A DNA stretch of 64,000 nt from Allopseudospirillum japonicum (GCF_900108915.1 NZ_FNYH01000003.1:62001-126000), one strand, 5' to 3'; positions 37,871 through 49,797 are shown, counted from the first letter of the stretch. Notes: generated by a model not told the origin, from the letters alone. Numbers and translations: made by a program.

Positions 37871-38920
37871 TCAGGTGATCAGCGTCGAAGAGACGGCTTG
37901 CACCTGTTGCCACACCTGTTCTGGCGTGATCAGGTGTAAGCACTGGGTATGCCCCAAGGGGCATTGACGTTTAAAGCAAGGTGAGCAGGACAGACCTTGC
38001 CAATAAATATGGGCTTGGTCAGTCAAAGGCGGCGTGTATTGAGGGGAAGAAGAGCCATAAATCGCATGGACAAAAATACCCACAGCGGCTGCCACATGCA
38101 TAAGACCCGAATCATTACTGATAGCTTGTGCACATAGGGCTAATAAATCAATACATTCAGTAAGTTGCGTTTTCCCGCACAGGTTATAAGCATGTGGCAG
38201 TTGCGCACAAATCGCTTGCCCTAGAGGCGCTTCCTTTGCAGAACCAAGCACCCACACTTGATACCCTGCAGCAATCGCCTTTTGTGCCACTTGATGAAAA
38301 TACGCGCTTGGCCATTGCTTGGCAGGGCCATATTCTGCACCTGGTAATAAAGCCAAACAAGGGCGTTCTAGGTTGAGCTGCAAACGCGTTAGGCTTTGGG
38401 CTTGTTGATCCGTATGCACAGTGAGTTGAGGTTGGCTAATCTGTAAATCTTGCGCCTTGGTAGGATGTACCAAGCTGACAAAACGTTTAACGGTTTGGTC
38501 TAGGCGGCTTTTATCTAACACACGAATATCATTGAGTAATCCGTATCTTTGTTCGCCTAAAAAGCCGGTACGTCGAGGAATACCCGCAGCCCAAGGCACC
38601 AAGGCCGCTTTCCAAGACCGTGGTAAGACCCAAGCTTGCTGAAACTGATAAGCACGCAATTGGCGCCCGAAACGCCAGCGCGTATAGGGTGCAAAATCGC
38701 CATGTCCCAAAGGTAAGGCCCAAGCGCGGGCGACTTCTGGCATACGTGCCAATAAGGGATGGGTCCAAGCAGGGGCCAGGACATGTAAATCTGCCGTTGC
38801 AAAAGTGCGCTTGAGGTGCTGAAAGGCACTTTGTGCCATCACCATATCCCCAACCCAAGCCGGCCCCACCACCAACAAGGGTGCGTCTGCATACTGCACA
38901 GAAGCATTTTCTTTATGCAT
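37871..38920 (-). CDS. waaF: LPS heptosyltransferase II
   Basis: Adds the second L-glycero-D-manno-heptose to the LPS inner core, using ADP-heptose. 349 residues, normal for WaaF. A GT9-type GT-B fold: N-terminal [20 protein letters not shown] near residue 17, [18 protein letters not shown] near 190, [16 protein letters not shown] near 262, and the Cys-containing [17 protein letters not shown] near 312, typical of WaaF. It overlaps hldD by 8 bp on the same strand, so the ADP-heptose epimerase and its user are co-translated. Confidence 0.93.
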   Translation of the reverse strand: MHKENASVQYADAPLLVVGPAWVGDMVMAQSAFQHLKRTFATADLHVLAPAWTHPLLARMPEVARAWALPLGHGDFAPYTRWRFGRQLRAYQFQQAWVLPRSWKAALVPWAAGIPRRTGFLGEQRYGLLNDIRVLDKSRLDQTVKRFVSLVHPTKAQDLQISQPQLTVHTDQQAQSLTRLQLNLERPCLALLPGAEYGPAKQWPSAYFHQVAQKAIAAGYQVWVLGSAKEAPLGQAICAQLPHAYNLCGKTQLTECIDLLALCAQAISNDSGLMHVAAAVGIFVHAIYGSSSPQYTPPLTDQAHIYWQGLSCSPCFKRQCPLGHTQCLHLITPEQVWQQVQAVSSTLIT

Positions 38921-39866
38921 GTTGATGATTTAAAGCGTCAAGATAGGCATACGTCCCCTGGGCAACCGTACGGAAAGGTCGTTGGTAACCAGCATTTCTA
39001 AGCTGTTGTATATCAGCACAAGTGTAGCTTTGATAGTGGCCCTTTAAACTTTCAGGGAAATCAATATATTCGATTTCACCTTGGCCATGATACTCAACCA
39101 CAGCGTCCGCAATGGCCTTAAAAGGCTCTGCGCGACCTGTGCCTAGATTGTAAATCCCAGTTAGGCGTTCGTCTTGCTCCAAAAACCACAAATTCACATC
39201 GACGACATCTTGCACATAAATAAAATCTCGGCTTTGCATACCGGCTTCATAGCCATCATAAGCACCGAAAAGTTTTAAGGATTCACCACGGTTGAATTGT
39301 TGATTCAGGTGATAGGCTACACTGGCCATTTTGCCTTTGTGCTGCTCGCGTGGACCATAGACATTAAAGTAACGCAATCCCACCACAAGGCTTTTAAACT
39401 CCTTGCGAACATGGCGTACATATTGATCAAAGAGCAGTTTGGAGTAGCCATACACATTTAAAGGTTTTTCATACGCTGGCTGCTCGATAAAAGTTTCACT
39501 GCCCCCATACACAGCCGCAGAGGAAGCATAAATAAAGGGAATTTCTTGGCGTAAGGAGTAATGCAACAGGCTTTTTGAATATTCGTAATTGGTTTTCATC
39601 ATATAGCGCCCATCCCATTCTGTGGTATCTGAACAGGCGCCCTGATGTAAAATCCCTGTAATTCCTTCACTAAACTGGCTTTTTTCAAGTCGCTGTAAAA
39701 AGTCGTCTTTGTCGATGTAATCCGCGATATGGCAATCTGCAATATTGACGAATTTTTCGCCTTGGGTCAGATCATCAACCACAATAATATTCGTATGGCC
39801 ACGCTCATTCAGGGCTTTGACCAAATTACTACCGATAAAGCCTGCACCGCCTGTGACTACAATCAT
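38913..39866 (-). CDS. hldD: ADP-L-glycero-D-manno-heptose-6-epimerase
   Basis: Last step of ADP-heptose synthesis for LPS core. 317 residues. An extended SDR with the Rossmann motif [16 protein letters not shown] at the N-terminus, catalytic YGYSK (Tyr and Lys) near residue 140, [20 protein letters not shown] near 166, and [16 protein letters not shown] near 222. All are HldD hallmarks. It is the first gene of the hldD-waaF-yjdM run. Confidence 0.95.
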   Translation of the reverse strand: MIVVTGGAGFIGSNLVKALNERGHTNIIVVDDLTQGEKFVNIADCHIADYIDKDDFLQRLEKSQFSEGITGILHQGACSDTTEWDGRYMMKTNYEYSKSLLHYSLRQEIPFIYASSAAVYGGSETFIEQPAYEKPLNVYGYSKLLFDQYVRHVRKEFKSLVVGLRYFNVYGPREQHKGKMASVAYHLNQQFNRGESLKLFGAYDGYEAGMQSRDFIYVQDVVDVNLWFLEQDERLTGIYNLGTGRAEPFKAIADAVVEYHGQGEIEYIDFPESLKGHYQSYTCADIQQLRNAGYQRPFRTVAQGTYAYLDALNHQHA

Positions 39867-40039
39867 GCTTCATCCTCAAACTGACATACTTAAAATGGCT
39901 TCAAGTATACGCCAAAGGCAGTAAACTTGGAAAATCTTGCCCTTGCAGCGCACGGAAATCACTTGCACCCCTTTATATAAGTGTGTTATCAATTAATTTG
40001 TATTACAAATAAACAAATTGAGCACAAGGAGTCATCTTC

Positions 40040-40618
40040 ATGTCAATTAGCCGCTTCCCTGTCCCTGAATTAGAAAATGTGCCTGAGGATATCCGCCAAA
40101 GTATATTAAGTGTGCAAGAAAAAGCAGGCTTTGTGCCCAATGTCTTTTTGATGCTGGCACACCGTCCGGACGAGTTCCGTGCCTTTTTTGCCTACCATGA
40201 CGCCTTAATGCTGCGCGAGTCTGATACTTTAACACCTGCAGAAAAAGAAATGATTGTTGTAGCCACGAGTGCGCGCAATCATTGCTTATATTGCGTGGTG
40301 GCGCATGGTGCGATTTTGCGTATTTATAGCAAAAATCCTTACAGTGCCGATCAGGTAGCGATTAATCATAAAACTGCAGAAATTAGCGAACGCGAGCGCG
40401 TAATGTTGGATTTTGCTCTATATGTATCGCAGGAAACAGGTGAGTTAAATGATCAGTGGGAAGCCCGCTTACAGGCCGTTGGCTTCACGCGTGAGGATAT
40501 TTGGGATATCGGTGCGATTACGGCCTTCTTTGGTCTTTCAAACCGTTTGGTCAGTTTGACAAACACCCCACCAAATGCAGAATTTTACTTGATGGGGCGG
40601 GTACCTAAACAAAAATAA
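40040..40618 (+). CDS. AhpD/CMD-family peroxidase-related protein
   Basis: 192 residues of the alkylhydroperoxidase D-like type, with the redox pair and proton-relay residues in NHCLYCVVAHGAIL near residue 78 (CxxC plus His). The N-terminus VPEDIRQSILSVQEKAGFVPN is typical of the uncharacterised peroxidase-related branch. It probably reduces peroxides or functions as a thiol redox protein; the substrate is unknown. AAGGAG precedes ATG at about 9 nt. Single gene. Confidence 0.88.
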   Translation: MSISRFPVPELENVPEDIRQSILSVQEKAGFVPNVFLMLAHRPDEFRAFFAYHDALMLRESDTLTPAEKEMIVVATSARNHCLYCVVAHGAILRIYSKNPYSADQVAINHKTAEISERERVMLDFALYVSQETGELNDQWEARLQAVGFTREDIWDIGAITAFFGLSNRLVSLTNTPPNAEFYLMGRVPKQK

Positions 40619-40677
40619 GCACCTGCTGGCCAAGTTAAATCCTCCCCCATGCCAAGGGGGAGGGCGCATCAACCACT

Positions 40678-42129
40678 TTAAAAGCCCATACATAAAAACT
40701 TCGTTTCTAAGTAATCATCCAAGCCGTGGCGCGAACCTTCACGCCCTAAACCAGATTCTTTTACACCACCAAAAGGAATCGCGGCATTGGAAATAATCCC
40801 CTCATTAATCCCTATCATGCCGTAATCTAAGGCCTCCGCCACCCGCCAAATGCGGCCTATATCACGCGCATAAAAATACGCAGCCAAGCCATACGGCGTC
40901 GCATTAGCCCTTTGAATCACTTCGGCTTCCTCTTTAAAGGTCATCAAAGCAGAAACAGGGCCAAAAATTTCTTCTTGTGTCAGTGCCATCGCTTCTGTGA
41001 CTTGGGTGAGTAAAGTCACAGGATAAAAGTGGCCTTGGGTATCGTCTGGTATGGCTCCTTGATAGGTCAACTTGGCCCCTTGGCGTATGGCATCTTTTAC
41101 AAGCGCATCCACTTTGGCACACGCGGCTTGATTAATTAAAGGACCAATTTGGGTATCTGCCTCTGTCCCTGCCCCTGTTTTTAATAAAGCCACTTGGCGC
41201 GCATATTCAGCAACAAAGGCATCATAAATGCCTTCTTGAATATAAAAACGGTTGGTACACACACAGGTTTGCCCTGCATTACGATATTTGGAAGCGAGGG
41301 CACCCTGCACCGCTGCAGGAATATCCGCATCATCAAACACAATAAAGGGCGCATTACCACCCAGTTCCAGAGAAACACGTTTCACACTGGAAGCGGCAAG
41401 ATGGGCAATATGTTTACCAATCGGGGTCGAGCCAGTAAAAGAAACTTTGCGCACTTGGGCATGAGTACACAAAACTTCGCCAATGGGTGCAGGACGTGAA
41501 GTGGTGACAATATTAATAGCACCTGCTGGTATCCCTGCTTGTTCTGCTAACGCGGCTAAGGCTAAAGCAGATAAAGGGGTATCTTCTGCGGGTTTGACCA
41601 CACAGGTACAACCCACAGCAAGCGCAGGGGCTAGCTTACGTGCCAACATGGCATTAGGGAAATTCCACGGCGTGATAATCGATACCACACCAATAGGCTG
41701 CTTGATGGTCAGTAAACGCGTATGCCCTGTATTTGAAGGCGTCACATCGCCATAAGCGCGTACAGCTTCTTCAGCAAACCATTCAATATAAGAGGCACCG
41801 TAAGCAATTTCTCCGCGTGCTTCTGCTAAAGGTTTGCCTTGCTCTGTGGTGAGTAACAAAGCGAGTTCTTCTTGGTGAGCCAATACCAAATCATGCCAAC
41901 GGCGTAAGGCTTTCGAACGCTCACGCGCCGTTAAAGAACGCCACTGTGGGAGGGTTTGGGTTGCTTGCGCAATCGCGTGTTCTGCATCATGCGCATCCAT
42001 ATCAGGGACTTGCAAAATCGTGCTGACATTTGCGGGGTTGTCGATAGAATATTGGGTACTGGGTCGAGGGTGTTTGATATGCAAATAGGCTTGCACTAGG
42101 TTGAGTGCATCTTTTAACAGGTCAGACAT
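40678..42129 (-). CDS. gabD: NAD(P)-dependent succinate-semialdehyde dehydrogenase
   Basis: Oxidises succinate semialdehyde to succinate in GABA catabolism. About 483 residues (E. coli GabD 482). The ALDH signatures are VSIITPWNFPNAMLARK, the glycine motif SFTGSTPIGK, the catalytic Glu in VSLELGGNAPFIVFDDAD and the catalytic Cys in NAGQTCVCTNRF. The Cys-x-Cys pair there is the redox switch reported for GabD enzymes. The C-terminal GGVKESGLGREGS is complete. I chose the second ATG (42129) because AAGGA is spaced 6 nt from it and directly abuts the first. Related semialdehyde substrates cannot be ruled out. Confidence 0.88.
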   Translation of the reverse strand: MSDLLKDALNLVQAYLHIKHPRPSTQYSIDNPANVSTILQVPDMDAHDAEHAIAQATQTLPQWRSLTARERSKALRRWHDLVLAHQEELALLLTTEQGKPLAEARGEIAYGASYIEWFAEEAVRAYGDVTPSNTGHTRLLTIKQPIGVVSIITPWNFPNAMLARKLAPALAVGCTCVVKPAEDTPLSALALAALAEQAGIPAGAINIVTTSRPAPIGEVLCTHAQVRKVSFTGSTPIGKHIAHLAASSVKRVSLELGGNAPFIVFDDADIPAAVQGALASKYRNAGQTCVCTNRFYIQEGIYDAFVAEYARQVALLKTGAGTEADTQIGPLINQAACAKVDALVKDAIRQGAKLTYQGAIPDDTQGHFYPVTLLTQVTEAMALTQEEIFGPVSALMTFKEEAEVIQRANATPYGLAAYFYARDIGRIWRVAEALDYGMIGINEGIISNAAIPFGGVKESGLGREGSRHGLDDYLETKFLCMGF

Positions 42130-42223
42130 AAACATTCCTTTATGTATCTAGGTCATGGATCAGACCTAGATACTTTTCCAGTTTCACGCCATCACTGCAA
42201 GGTTGTATCTGTTGATTTACACC

Positions 42224-44809
42224 TTAACGAAACAAGCCTTTCAGCACATCACCAATTTGATCGCCAACCTCCTCGCCTAACTTCTCGCGTAATTTTTCTT
42301 GCAGACGTTCCTCAGCACGCGCGCGTTCAGCATCAATCTTTTCTTGCGCCCGCGTTTTGGCTTCTTCAACAGCGACTTGCTCAAGTGCAGCTCCAAGCCC
42401 TTGGGTATCGAGTTGGCATAACTTGCTCGCTTCTGTGCTTAAAGGGCCTTGACAACGCATTGGCCAACGAATCCGTTCTAGATAAGGGTTCACCTTACAA
42501 GCATGTTGATCCGCAGTATTGGTAAAACGGGCACCCAGTTGATAATCCAAAGTTTGCGCGACTAAATCGACATCTCCTTGCCCTGTCAGCTCCAACCCTG
42601 GAATCTGTGCATGAAAGTCTGGGTTGTTGGCCTTGCCTTGCTGAAAAATCAAACGGGCATTAAGACGCTCGAATTCCGTATCTTGGCTCCAAGTCCGCGT
42701 CAGTTGACGATTTTGTGCAAGTGCTACAGCGTTGCATAAATCACGCGAGATATTCATCCCTTGCAAGGCACCTTGCTGGATTTGCGCTTGTAGCTCCCCT
42801 GATAAGTTGGCTAACAAACTTTGTGTGTTTTGGCCTTGGGTTTGATACTGGCCTTGCGCCGATAAGCGCCCACGAAACAGCTGCATATCCGCCATCTGTT
42901 GTAATAGCGCTTGGGTTTCAACGCCTTGGATTTGATGTTGTAACTGCCAACGTGCTGGCTGTGCTTGCGTATCAATTGCCGCTTGCATTTGAATTTGTCC
43001 GCCATAAACGGTCAATTTAAGCGGGTTAATTTGCAACTGACCCTGATGCGCGCTGACCTTCGCTTGAATCTCTTCTAAGGGTACGCCTTTCACTTGTAAG
43101 GAGCGCATACGTGTACTCAAATCCAAGTTGAGGCTTTGTAAGGCTTCGAAGGACCAATTTTGAGGCTTGGTTTCTGTGGGCATGTTTGCAGTTGATGCAT
43201 CAGCCTCGCTCACAGTTTCTGCTGGTAAATAGTCATCTAAATTCAGCGCACCTATCCCTAAAGCAGCTTGGTAAGCCCCTTGCTCCAGTTGAAGTTGGGC
43301 TTTGCCCTTAATGCCAGTGCTATCCAATTGCGCCTGTAGTGGATTGAGGATGATTTGTGGCCAAGTACCACCAATTTGCGTATTAAAACTGAGATGGCGC
43401 AAAGTCGTTTCTGGTGAGGCCATATCCGGTAACACCAAGCCGAGTTGCTGGGCGAGCTGACGAATATCTACAGGCTTCAACTGGATAGCACCTGTAAGCT
43501 TGCTTTGAGGTTGTAATTGTAATTGGCCTTGGAGATCTAACTCCCCAAGTTGCAGCTTGATTCCTTGCGTGCCTGCACTGATTTGTTCGCCATACTGGCC
43601 TTCTAGTTGCAACGCTTGTAAGACAAGGGGAAGCTGTTGCAACTCGCCTTGCAGATTAAAATGCGCCATTTCAACTTGCTGGCTTTGTGGCCACACTTGG
43701 ATTTGCGTGCTGACATTGGCTTCTAGCGGCCAAGCAGGCATTTTAGCCAGTTGTACTTGCGTGGGTGCAACCTGGATCTGTAAAGGTTTCAGCTCAAGAT
43801 AAGGGGTTTTGCCCCAATGAAAACGCCCTTGGGTTGCCAGCTGTATCGGCAATTGAGTGGCTTGTACTTGGCTTTGTAGCTGGGCGCGTAACTGGGTGAG
43901 ATCTAGGCGTTCTTGTGTCAACCAAAGATTAAAATCTGTGTGCACTTCGCCTTGGATTTGTGTGCCTTGTAGCGTGAAAGGTGCCAGTGCCAGTTGCAAA
44001 TTTTGGACTTGCACTTGTTCAGGCGTGGCAATCACTTGAGGCAGCGCAATCGCCAAAGCCAGTTCGGTATTTTCCCATAACGCAGCGCGTGCCTTGATTT
44101 GCGCGTGTAAAGCCTCTAGCTGGTAAATTTGCTGTGCCCAATCAAGATGAACTTGCGTTTCTAAGCTGAGTGCAGCCTGAATCTGTGCGGGTTGACTAGT
44201 GAGCGCTAAACGCACAGAGACAGGAAAAGCGTTTTGTAAGCTGATCTCTTGGCTGTCGATAAAAACATCTTCAAGTTGCCAATGATGGTGCGCATCTTGG
44301 TAGCTGATACGGGCATCCTGAATGTCTAAGCTTTGAATTTGTAACTCTGGGAAGGTATCAGCGGCTTCCTTCTCAGACTGAGGCGCGGCTTCTTGAGGGG
44401 TTTTTTCTGCCGAACTTTGTGGCCAATTAGTCGCCCCTTGGGCATCTTGGACAAGCTGCAAATCCAATCCTTGGATACGCAAGTCTTGGGTATGGACACG
44501 ACCTTGTAATAAATCCACAAGGGATAAGCTCATGTGCGCCTGTTGAATACTGGCTAAAGGTGGAAGATGGGTATGGGTCAAAGTACGTACTTGCGTTTGC
44601 CCGACTTGTACTCCTAACCAAGGGTAAAATGACCACTGCAAATCGCCCTCTATATCGACCTCAAGCTGGGCATGTTCACGCGCACTTTGCGCAATATAGG
44701 GTTTCAACTGATTAGGATCTAATCCCCAATAGATATAGGCGAATACCCCACCAATCCCCATCACCAGCAAGAGGATACTCGCCAATACCGCTTTGACTAA
44801 GTGTCGCAT
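42224..44809 (-). CDS. AsmA family protein
   Basis: 861 residues. An N-terminal TM anchor (about 7-27, VLASILLLVMGIGGVFAYIY) is followed by YWGLDPNQLKPYIAQSAREH, characteristic of AsmA. A long beta-strand-rich, Gln-rich periplasmic region comes next, and a C-terminal AsmA-like domain contains GALQGMNISRDLCNAVALA and a short coiled coil of Glu/Arg residues at the end. AsmA/TamB/YhdP-type proteins are thought to move phospholipid toward the outer membrane. It lies 24 bp downstream of a GNAT gene on the same strand. Confidence 0.88.
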   Translation of the reverse strand: MRHLVKAVLASILLLVMGIGGVFAYIYWGLDPNQLKPYIAQSAREHAQLEVDIEGDLQWSFYPWLGVQVGQTQVRTLTHTHLPPLASIQQAHMSLSLVDLLQGRVHTQDLRIQGLDLQLVQDAQGATNWPQSSAEKTPQEAAPQSEKEAADTFPELQIQSLDIQDARISYQDAHHHWQLEDVFIDSQEISLQNAFPVSVRLALTSQPAQIQAALSLETQVHLDWAQQIYQLEALHAQIKARAALWENTELALAIALPQVIATPEQVQVQNLQLALAPFTLQGTQIQGEVHTDFNLWLTQERLDLTQLRAQLQSQVQATQLPIQLATQGRFHWGKTPYLELKPLQIQVAPTQVQLAKMPAWPLEANVSTQIQVWPQSQQVEMAHFNLQGELQQLPLVLQALQLEGQYGEQISAGTQGIKLQLGELDLQGQLQLQPQSKLTGAIQLKPVDIRQLAQQLGLVLPDMASPETTLRHLSFNTQIGGTWPQIILNPLQAQLDSTGIKGKAQLQLEQGAYQAALGIGALNLDDYLPAETVSEADASTANMPTETKPQNWSFEALQSLNLDLSTRMRSLQVKGVPLEEIQAKVSAHQGQLQINPLKLTVYGGQIQMQAAIDTQAQPARWQLQHQIQGVETQALLQQMADMQLFRGRLSAQGQYQTQGQNTQSLLANLSGELQAQIQQGALQGMNISRDLCNAVALAQNRQLTRTWSQDTEFERLNARLIFQQGKANNPDFHAQIPGLELTGQGDVDLVAQTLDYQLGARFTNTADQHACKVNPYLERIRWPMRCQGPLSTEASKLCQLDTQGLGAALEQVAVEEAKTRAQEKIDAERARAEERLQEKLREKLGEEVGDQIGDVLKGLFR

Positions 44810-44833
44810 GAGCCTACCTCTCCTTAAGTCATC

Positions 44834-45292
44834 TTAATGACGTACATGCCACAAATAGGATTCACTCGCTGCATCCAGTTGATAACCCATTTTTTGCAAC
44901 AAAATATGATCTGGCATTTCCAATGCATATAAAGGCGACGTCAGGCTTTTATTCACTTGTGCCGCTTCAGCTGCTACCAATGCCAATAAACGCGAAGCCA
45001 CTCCACGACGACGGGTCACCCGACGTACACATAAATGTGAGATTTGCCAGACATCCTCTTGCTCTTGCACGCGTAAAGCCGCAATCAAATGATCATTAAA
45101 CAAAGCGGCTGCAAAATAGGCCCCTGCCTGCAGGCTTTGATCGACAAAGGTTGGTGCATCTAAAGGGACTTGGCTCGCATCGAGCTGGCGGCGCTGTTCT
45201 GGCGCATCTGCATAGATTTTATAGAGGTCGTGCTGCCATTGTGGATATTCATTTAAGCTGGCACTACTGACCTTGCGTAATACAACAGGCAT
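44834..45292 (-). CDS. GNAT family N-acetyltransferase
   Basis: 152 residues with the acetyl-CoA binding motif in CVRRVTRRRGVASRLLALVA near residue 90 (R-R-x-G-x-A). The strand before it (IAALRVQEQEDVWQISHL) and the C-terminal MPDHILLQKMGYQLDA are typical of the fold. The weakly conserved N-terminus, with YPQWQHDLYKIYADAPE, resembles the PanZ/PanM family that controls aspartate decarboxylase, but I would not assign that. Co-directional with the AsmA gene. Confidence 0.82.
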   Translation of the reverse strand: MPVVLRKVSSASLNEYPQWQHDLYKIYADAPEQRRQLDASQVPLDAPTFVDQSLQAGAYFAAALFNDHLIAALRVQEQEDVWQISHLCVRRVTRRRGVASRLLALVAAEAAQVNKSLTSPLYALEMPDHILLQKMGYQLDAASESYLWHVRH

Positions 45293-45457
45293 GAGACAAA
45301 CTCCTTACACCATCAATAAAAAGGGGAACCGAAAACCGCTTCCCTAAAACAAATCCTGAATATATGAGTATACTCAGCGTCCAAAGACCAGCCGCAAAAG
45401 CCAAGAAGAGAGCTTGATCTCTTGTGCCTATTGTAGCGGATGCCAGTGAAGATTCTC

Positions 45458-45463
45458 TATAAT
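45458..45463 (+). promoter_or_regulatory. Putative -10 element of the his-arg run
   Basis: TATAAT about 94 bp upstream of hisB, in the 259-bp gap after the divergent GNAT gene. No good -35 at 16-18 bp is visible, so confidence is low. Confidence 0.35.
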
Positions 45464-45551
45464 CCCTATTTGTGCATTTTATTTCTGTCTATTTTTTGTT
45501 TCTTAAGCACCCTGCTTATCTCTTTATCCAAACCCCGTTGTGGAGAAATAC

Positions 45552-46145
45552 ATGACCCCCCGCACTGCACAAGTTACCCGCCACACGTTAGAAACCCAAA
45601 TTAGCGTGCGCCTAAATTTAGAGGGTACAGGTCAATTTAGCAGCAACTCTGGTATTGGTTTTCTTGACCATATGCTAGAGCAGATCGCACGTCATGGTTT
45701 AATTGATATGCACTTCGAAGTCGTTGGCGACCGCCATGTGGATGACCACCATACGGTCGAGGATTTAGGCATCACCCTAGGGCAAGCCTTTGCACAAGCA
45801 ATTGGTGATAAAAAAGGCATGACACGCTACGGACATGCTTATGTGCCTTTGGATGAAGCCTTAAGCCGTGTGGTGTTGGATTGCTCTGGGCGTCCTGGTT
45901 TATTTATGGACGTGAATTTTACCCGTGCTAGCATCGGCAGCTTTGATACCCAACTGTTTTGGGAGTTTTTCCAAGGCTTTGTCAATCATGCGCAAGTCAC
46001 CTTACATATTGATAACTTAAAAGGCTTTAACGCACATCACCAAGCAGAAACCATCTTTAAAGCCTTTGGGCGTGCATTACGGATGGCATTAAGCCCAGAT
46101 CCACGGATGCACAATCAAATTCCGTCCACTAAAGGTAGCCTCTAA
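45552..46145 (+). CDS. hisB: Imidazoleglycerol-phosphate dehydratase
   Basis: Sixth step of histidine synthesis. 197 residues, the monofunctional form (no phosphatase domain as in E. coli). Signatures: [18 protein letters not shown], the metal-binding [11 protein letters not shown], and the second His cluster [18 protein letters not shown]. The chosen ATG has GGAG 6 nt upstream and gives exactly the family length; an in-frame GTG 12 nt earlier is unlikely. First gene of hisB-hisH-hisA-hisF-argB. Confidence 0.96.
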   Translation: MTPRTAQVTRHTLETQISVRLNLEGTGQFSSNSGIGFLDHMLEQIARHGLIDMHFEVVGDRHVDDHHTVEDLGITLGQAFAQAIGDKKGMTRYGHAYVPLDEALSRVVLDCSGRPGLFMDVNFTRASIGSFDTQLFWEFFQGFVNHAQVTLHIDNLKGFNAHHQAETIFKAFGRALRMALSPDPRMHNQIPSTKGSL

Positions 46146-46161
46146 GTAGAAGGAGAAAGAC

Positions 46162-46803
46162 GTGAGTCTAATTGCGGTCGTTGATTACGGCATGGGTAAC
46201 TTACATTCGGTTGCCAAAGCATTAGAAAAAGTGGCCCCAGATGCCCGTGTTCAGGTGACATCTGATGCGCAAACGCTTGCCCAAGCCGAACGCGTTGTTC
46301 TACCCGGGGTTGGGGCAATTCGCGATTGTGTCGGACAAATGTATGCCAGCGGTTTGGTCCCTGCGATTAAGCAAGCCATGGTCGAAAAACCTTTTTTAGG
46401 AATTTGCGTCGGCATGCAGGCACTTTTTGATTTTAGCGAAGAAAATCAAGGGGTTGAGTGTTTAAAAGTCTTACCTGGGCGAGTCAATTTCTTTGGTGAT
46501 CCCTTACTCGATGCCCAAGGCCAGCGTTGCAAAGTCCCCCATATGGGCTGGAACCAAGTGCAACAAACCCAAAATCATCCCATTTGGGCACAGATTGCTG
46601 ATTTAAGTCGTTTCTATTTTGTACATAGTTACTATGTAAAAGCCGCTACGGCCACAGATGTGATTGGCCAAGTCCAGTATGCAGACATCACCTGTGATGC
46701 TGTCGTTGCACGCGATAATCTGGTGGCAGTGCAATTCCACCCAGAAAAAAGTGCCCAAGCCGGTTTGCAACTTTTGGCCAACTTTACCCAGTGGCGCCCT
46801 TAA
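46162..46803 (+). CDS. hisH: Imidazole glycerol phosphate synthase, glutaminase subunit
   Basis: Supplies ammonia from glutamine to HisF. 213 residues. Class I amidotransferase triad: nucleophile Cys in GICVGMQALFDFSEE near residue 82, and His/Glu in VQFHPEKSAQAG near 194. N-terminal VVDYGMGNLHSVAKAL and VLPGVGAIRDC are typical. Begins with GTG, preceded by AGAAGGAG. 16 bp after hisB. Confidence 0.96.
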   Translation: MSLIAVVDYGMGNLHSVAKALEKVAPDARVQVTSDAQTLAQAERVVLPGVGAIRDCVGQMYASGLVPAIKQAMVEKPFLGICVGMQALFDFSEENQGVECLKVLPGRVNFFGDPLLDAQGQRCKVPHMGWNQVQQTQNHPIWAQIADLSRFYFVHSYYVKAATATDVIGQVQYADITCDAVVARDNLVAVQFHPEKSAQAGLQLLANFTQWRP

Positions 46804-46838
46804 ACCCAATCCATTCATTGATTTAGGAAAAAAACTTC

Positions 46839-47579
46839 ATGCTCGTCATTCCCGCAATTGATTTAAAAGATGGCCATTGTGTACGTTTAAAACAAGGACG
46901 CATGGAAGACGCTACAGATTATGGCAGTGATCCTTTAGCCATGGCGCAACGCTGGGTTGAGGCAGGGGCACGCCGTTTGCACTTAGTGGATCTCAATGGT
47001 GCTTTTGACGGTCAGCCCGTCAATGCCCAAGCTGTGACTCGGATTGCGGCAGCCTATCCAGAGTTACCGATTCAAATCGGTGGCGGTATCCGTACGCCAG
47101 AAACCATAGAAACTTATTTAAATGCTGGCGTGCAATATGTGATTTTGGGCACTAAAGCCGTACAAGAACCTGAGTTCGTCACCGAGATGTGCCGCCTGTT
47201 TGCTGGGCATATTATTGTGGGGATTGATGCGAAAGACGGTTATGTCGCCACACACGGCTGGGCGCAAGTCTCCGATGTGCAAGCCTTAGATTTAGCCAAG
47301 CGCTTTGCCGATGTTGGTGTTTCTAGCCTTGTTTATACAGATATTGCCCGCGATGGCATGATGCAAGGGGTGAATGTAGAAGCGACTTTGCAAGTCGCAC
47401 AAGCAGGTTTACCTGTGATTGCTTCCGGTGGGGTCACTCATATTGAAGATATCCGCACTCTCAGCCAAGTGGCTAGGCAGGGTTTGCTTGGTGCCATTAC
47501 CGGACGTGCCATCTATGAGGGCACCTTAGATCTTGCCGAAGCACAAGCATTGGCAGACGAACTTCACCCTCAAGCCTAA
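46839..47579 (+). CDS. hisA: ProFAR isomerase
   Basis: Opens the ribose ring of ProFAR to PRFAR in histidine synthesis. 246 residues. Half-barrel repeats are visible: [17 protein letters not shown] with the first catalytic Asp, [14 protein letters not shown], the second catalytic Asp in [15 protein letters not shown], and [13 protein letters not shown]. Directly followed by hisF. Confidence 0.96.
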   Translation: MLVIPAIDLKDGHCVRLKQGRMEDATDYGSDPLAMAQRWVEAGARRLHLVDLNGAFDGQPVNAQAVTRIAAAYPELPIQIGGGIRTPETIETYLNAGVQYVILGTKAVQEPEFVTEMCRLFAGHIIVGIDAKDGYVATHGWAQVSDVQALDLAKRFADVGVSSLVYTDIARDGMMQGVNVEATLQVAQAGLPVIASGGVTHIEDIRTLSQVARQGLLGAITGRAIYEGTLDLAEAQALADELHPQA

Positions 47580-47635
47580 TCAAGTGGGGCTTGCTTGTAT
47601 CACTATCAGTCAACCAAGGAGCTAAAGAAAAGATT

Positions 47636-49326
<1,691 letters not shown>

Positions 49327-49335
49327 CCTAACTAT

Positions 49336-49494
49336 AAAAAAAAGCCGCTTCCGGAGGTGAGAAGCGGCTTTCAAGACCGTGATTAGCTTGATGATGAGGA
49401 GATAACCCAATTAAAACCCGAGGGAACCTGACCTTTCCTGTGCTTTAAATTCTGGGTGTATCCTTGGCTAGTGACCCTGTATTCCCTAACCATG
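49336..49494 (-). ncRNA. Predicted Fur-linked small RNA, copy 1
   Basis: Leftward RNA gene of about 159 nt. The promoter is at 49501-49528, the predicted 5' end near 49494, and the end is an intrinsic terminator (11-bp stem AAAGCCGCTTC/GAAGCGGCTTT, then eight T on the minus strand, 49336-49371). It shares with copy 2 an identical 35-nt block (49373-49407, containing CTCCTCATCATCAAGCTAAT on the minus strand), a 16-nt block (49423-49438), and a similar 5' end. No ORF is conserved between the copies. The design is like the tandem iron-regulated PrrF RNAs of Pseudomonas; sequence homology is not checked. Confidence 0.72.
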
Positions 49495-49500
49495 TTGCAA

Positions 49501-49528
49501 ATGATAACTCATCTCATTTATAAGTCAA
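49501..49528 (-). promoter_or_regulatory. Promoter of small RNA copy 1
   Basis: On the minus strand: -35 TTGACT (49523-49528), 16-bp spacer, -10 TATCAT (49501-49506). The segment TGAGATGAGTTATCA overlapping the -10 is itself a partial 7-1-7 Fur-like site. Copy 2 has the same -10 and spacing. Confidence 0.7.
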
Positions 49529-49535
49529 GCCATTT

Positions 49536-49550
49536 TAAGAATTAATCTCA
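49536..49550. promoter_or_regulatory. Fur-box-like palindrome upstream of copy 1
   Basis: TAAGAATTAATCTCA, a degenerate version of the 7-1-7 Fur site, 8 bp upstream of the -35 of copy 1. It occupies the same position as the better palindrome of copy 2. Confidence 0.5.
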
Positions 49551-49592
49551 TTTAGGTTAATGTGTACGTATCCATAAATCAATATTGCGTAT

Positions 49593-49754
49593 AAAAAAAG
49601 CCGCCTTGCAAAACAAGGCGGCAAAAAGACCGTGATTAGCTTGATGATGAGGAGATAACCTAAGTGTAAGACCTTAAAAAATAAGCAGGAACCTGACCTT
49701 TCCCACCGCCTATACTTGGGTTATATGTGGTCAAGTACCCTGTTTCCTGACCAC
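49593..49754 (-). ncRNA. Predicted Fur-linked small RNA, copy 2
   Basis: Leftward RNA gene of about 162 nt. The predicted 5' end near 49754 folds as GTGGTCA/TGACCAC. The identical 35-nt block is at 49626-49660 and the 16-nt block GGAACCTGACCTTTCC (plus-strand reading) at 49688-49703. The end is a terminator with stem GCCGCCTTG/CAAGGCGGC (49600-49622) and a T-run on the minus strand. The terminator stems of the two copies differ in sequence while the block before them is identical, as expected if the block is the target-pairing part and only terminator function is selected. Confidence 0.72.
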
Positions 49755-49761
49755 GAGATAA

Positions 49762-49789
49762 ATGATAACACTTCTTATTTAAGGATCAA
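49762..49789 (-). promoter_or_regulatory. Promoter of small RNA copy 2
   Basis: On the minus strand: -35 TTGATC (49784-49789), 16-bp spacer, -10 TATCAT (49762-49767). Confidence 0.7.
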
Positions 49790-49797
49790 GCTTTTTT

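Noticed and set aside
37836-37964. N-terminal extension of yjdM into waaF
   Set aside because: The extra residues are unlike the family and overlap the waaF 3' end; ATG 37835 has a proper ribosome-binding site.
42715-43020. 101-codon plus-strand ORF inside the AsmA gene
   Set aside because: It lies wholly within the well-supported AsmA-family reading frame on the other strand.
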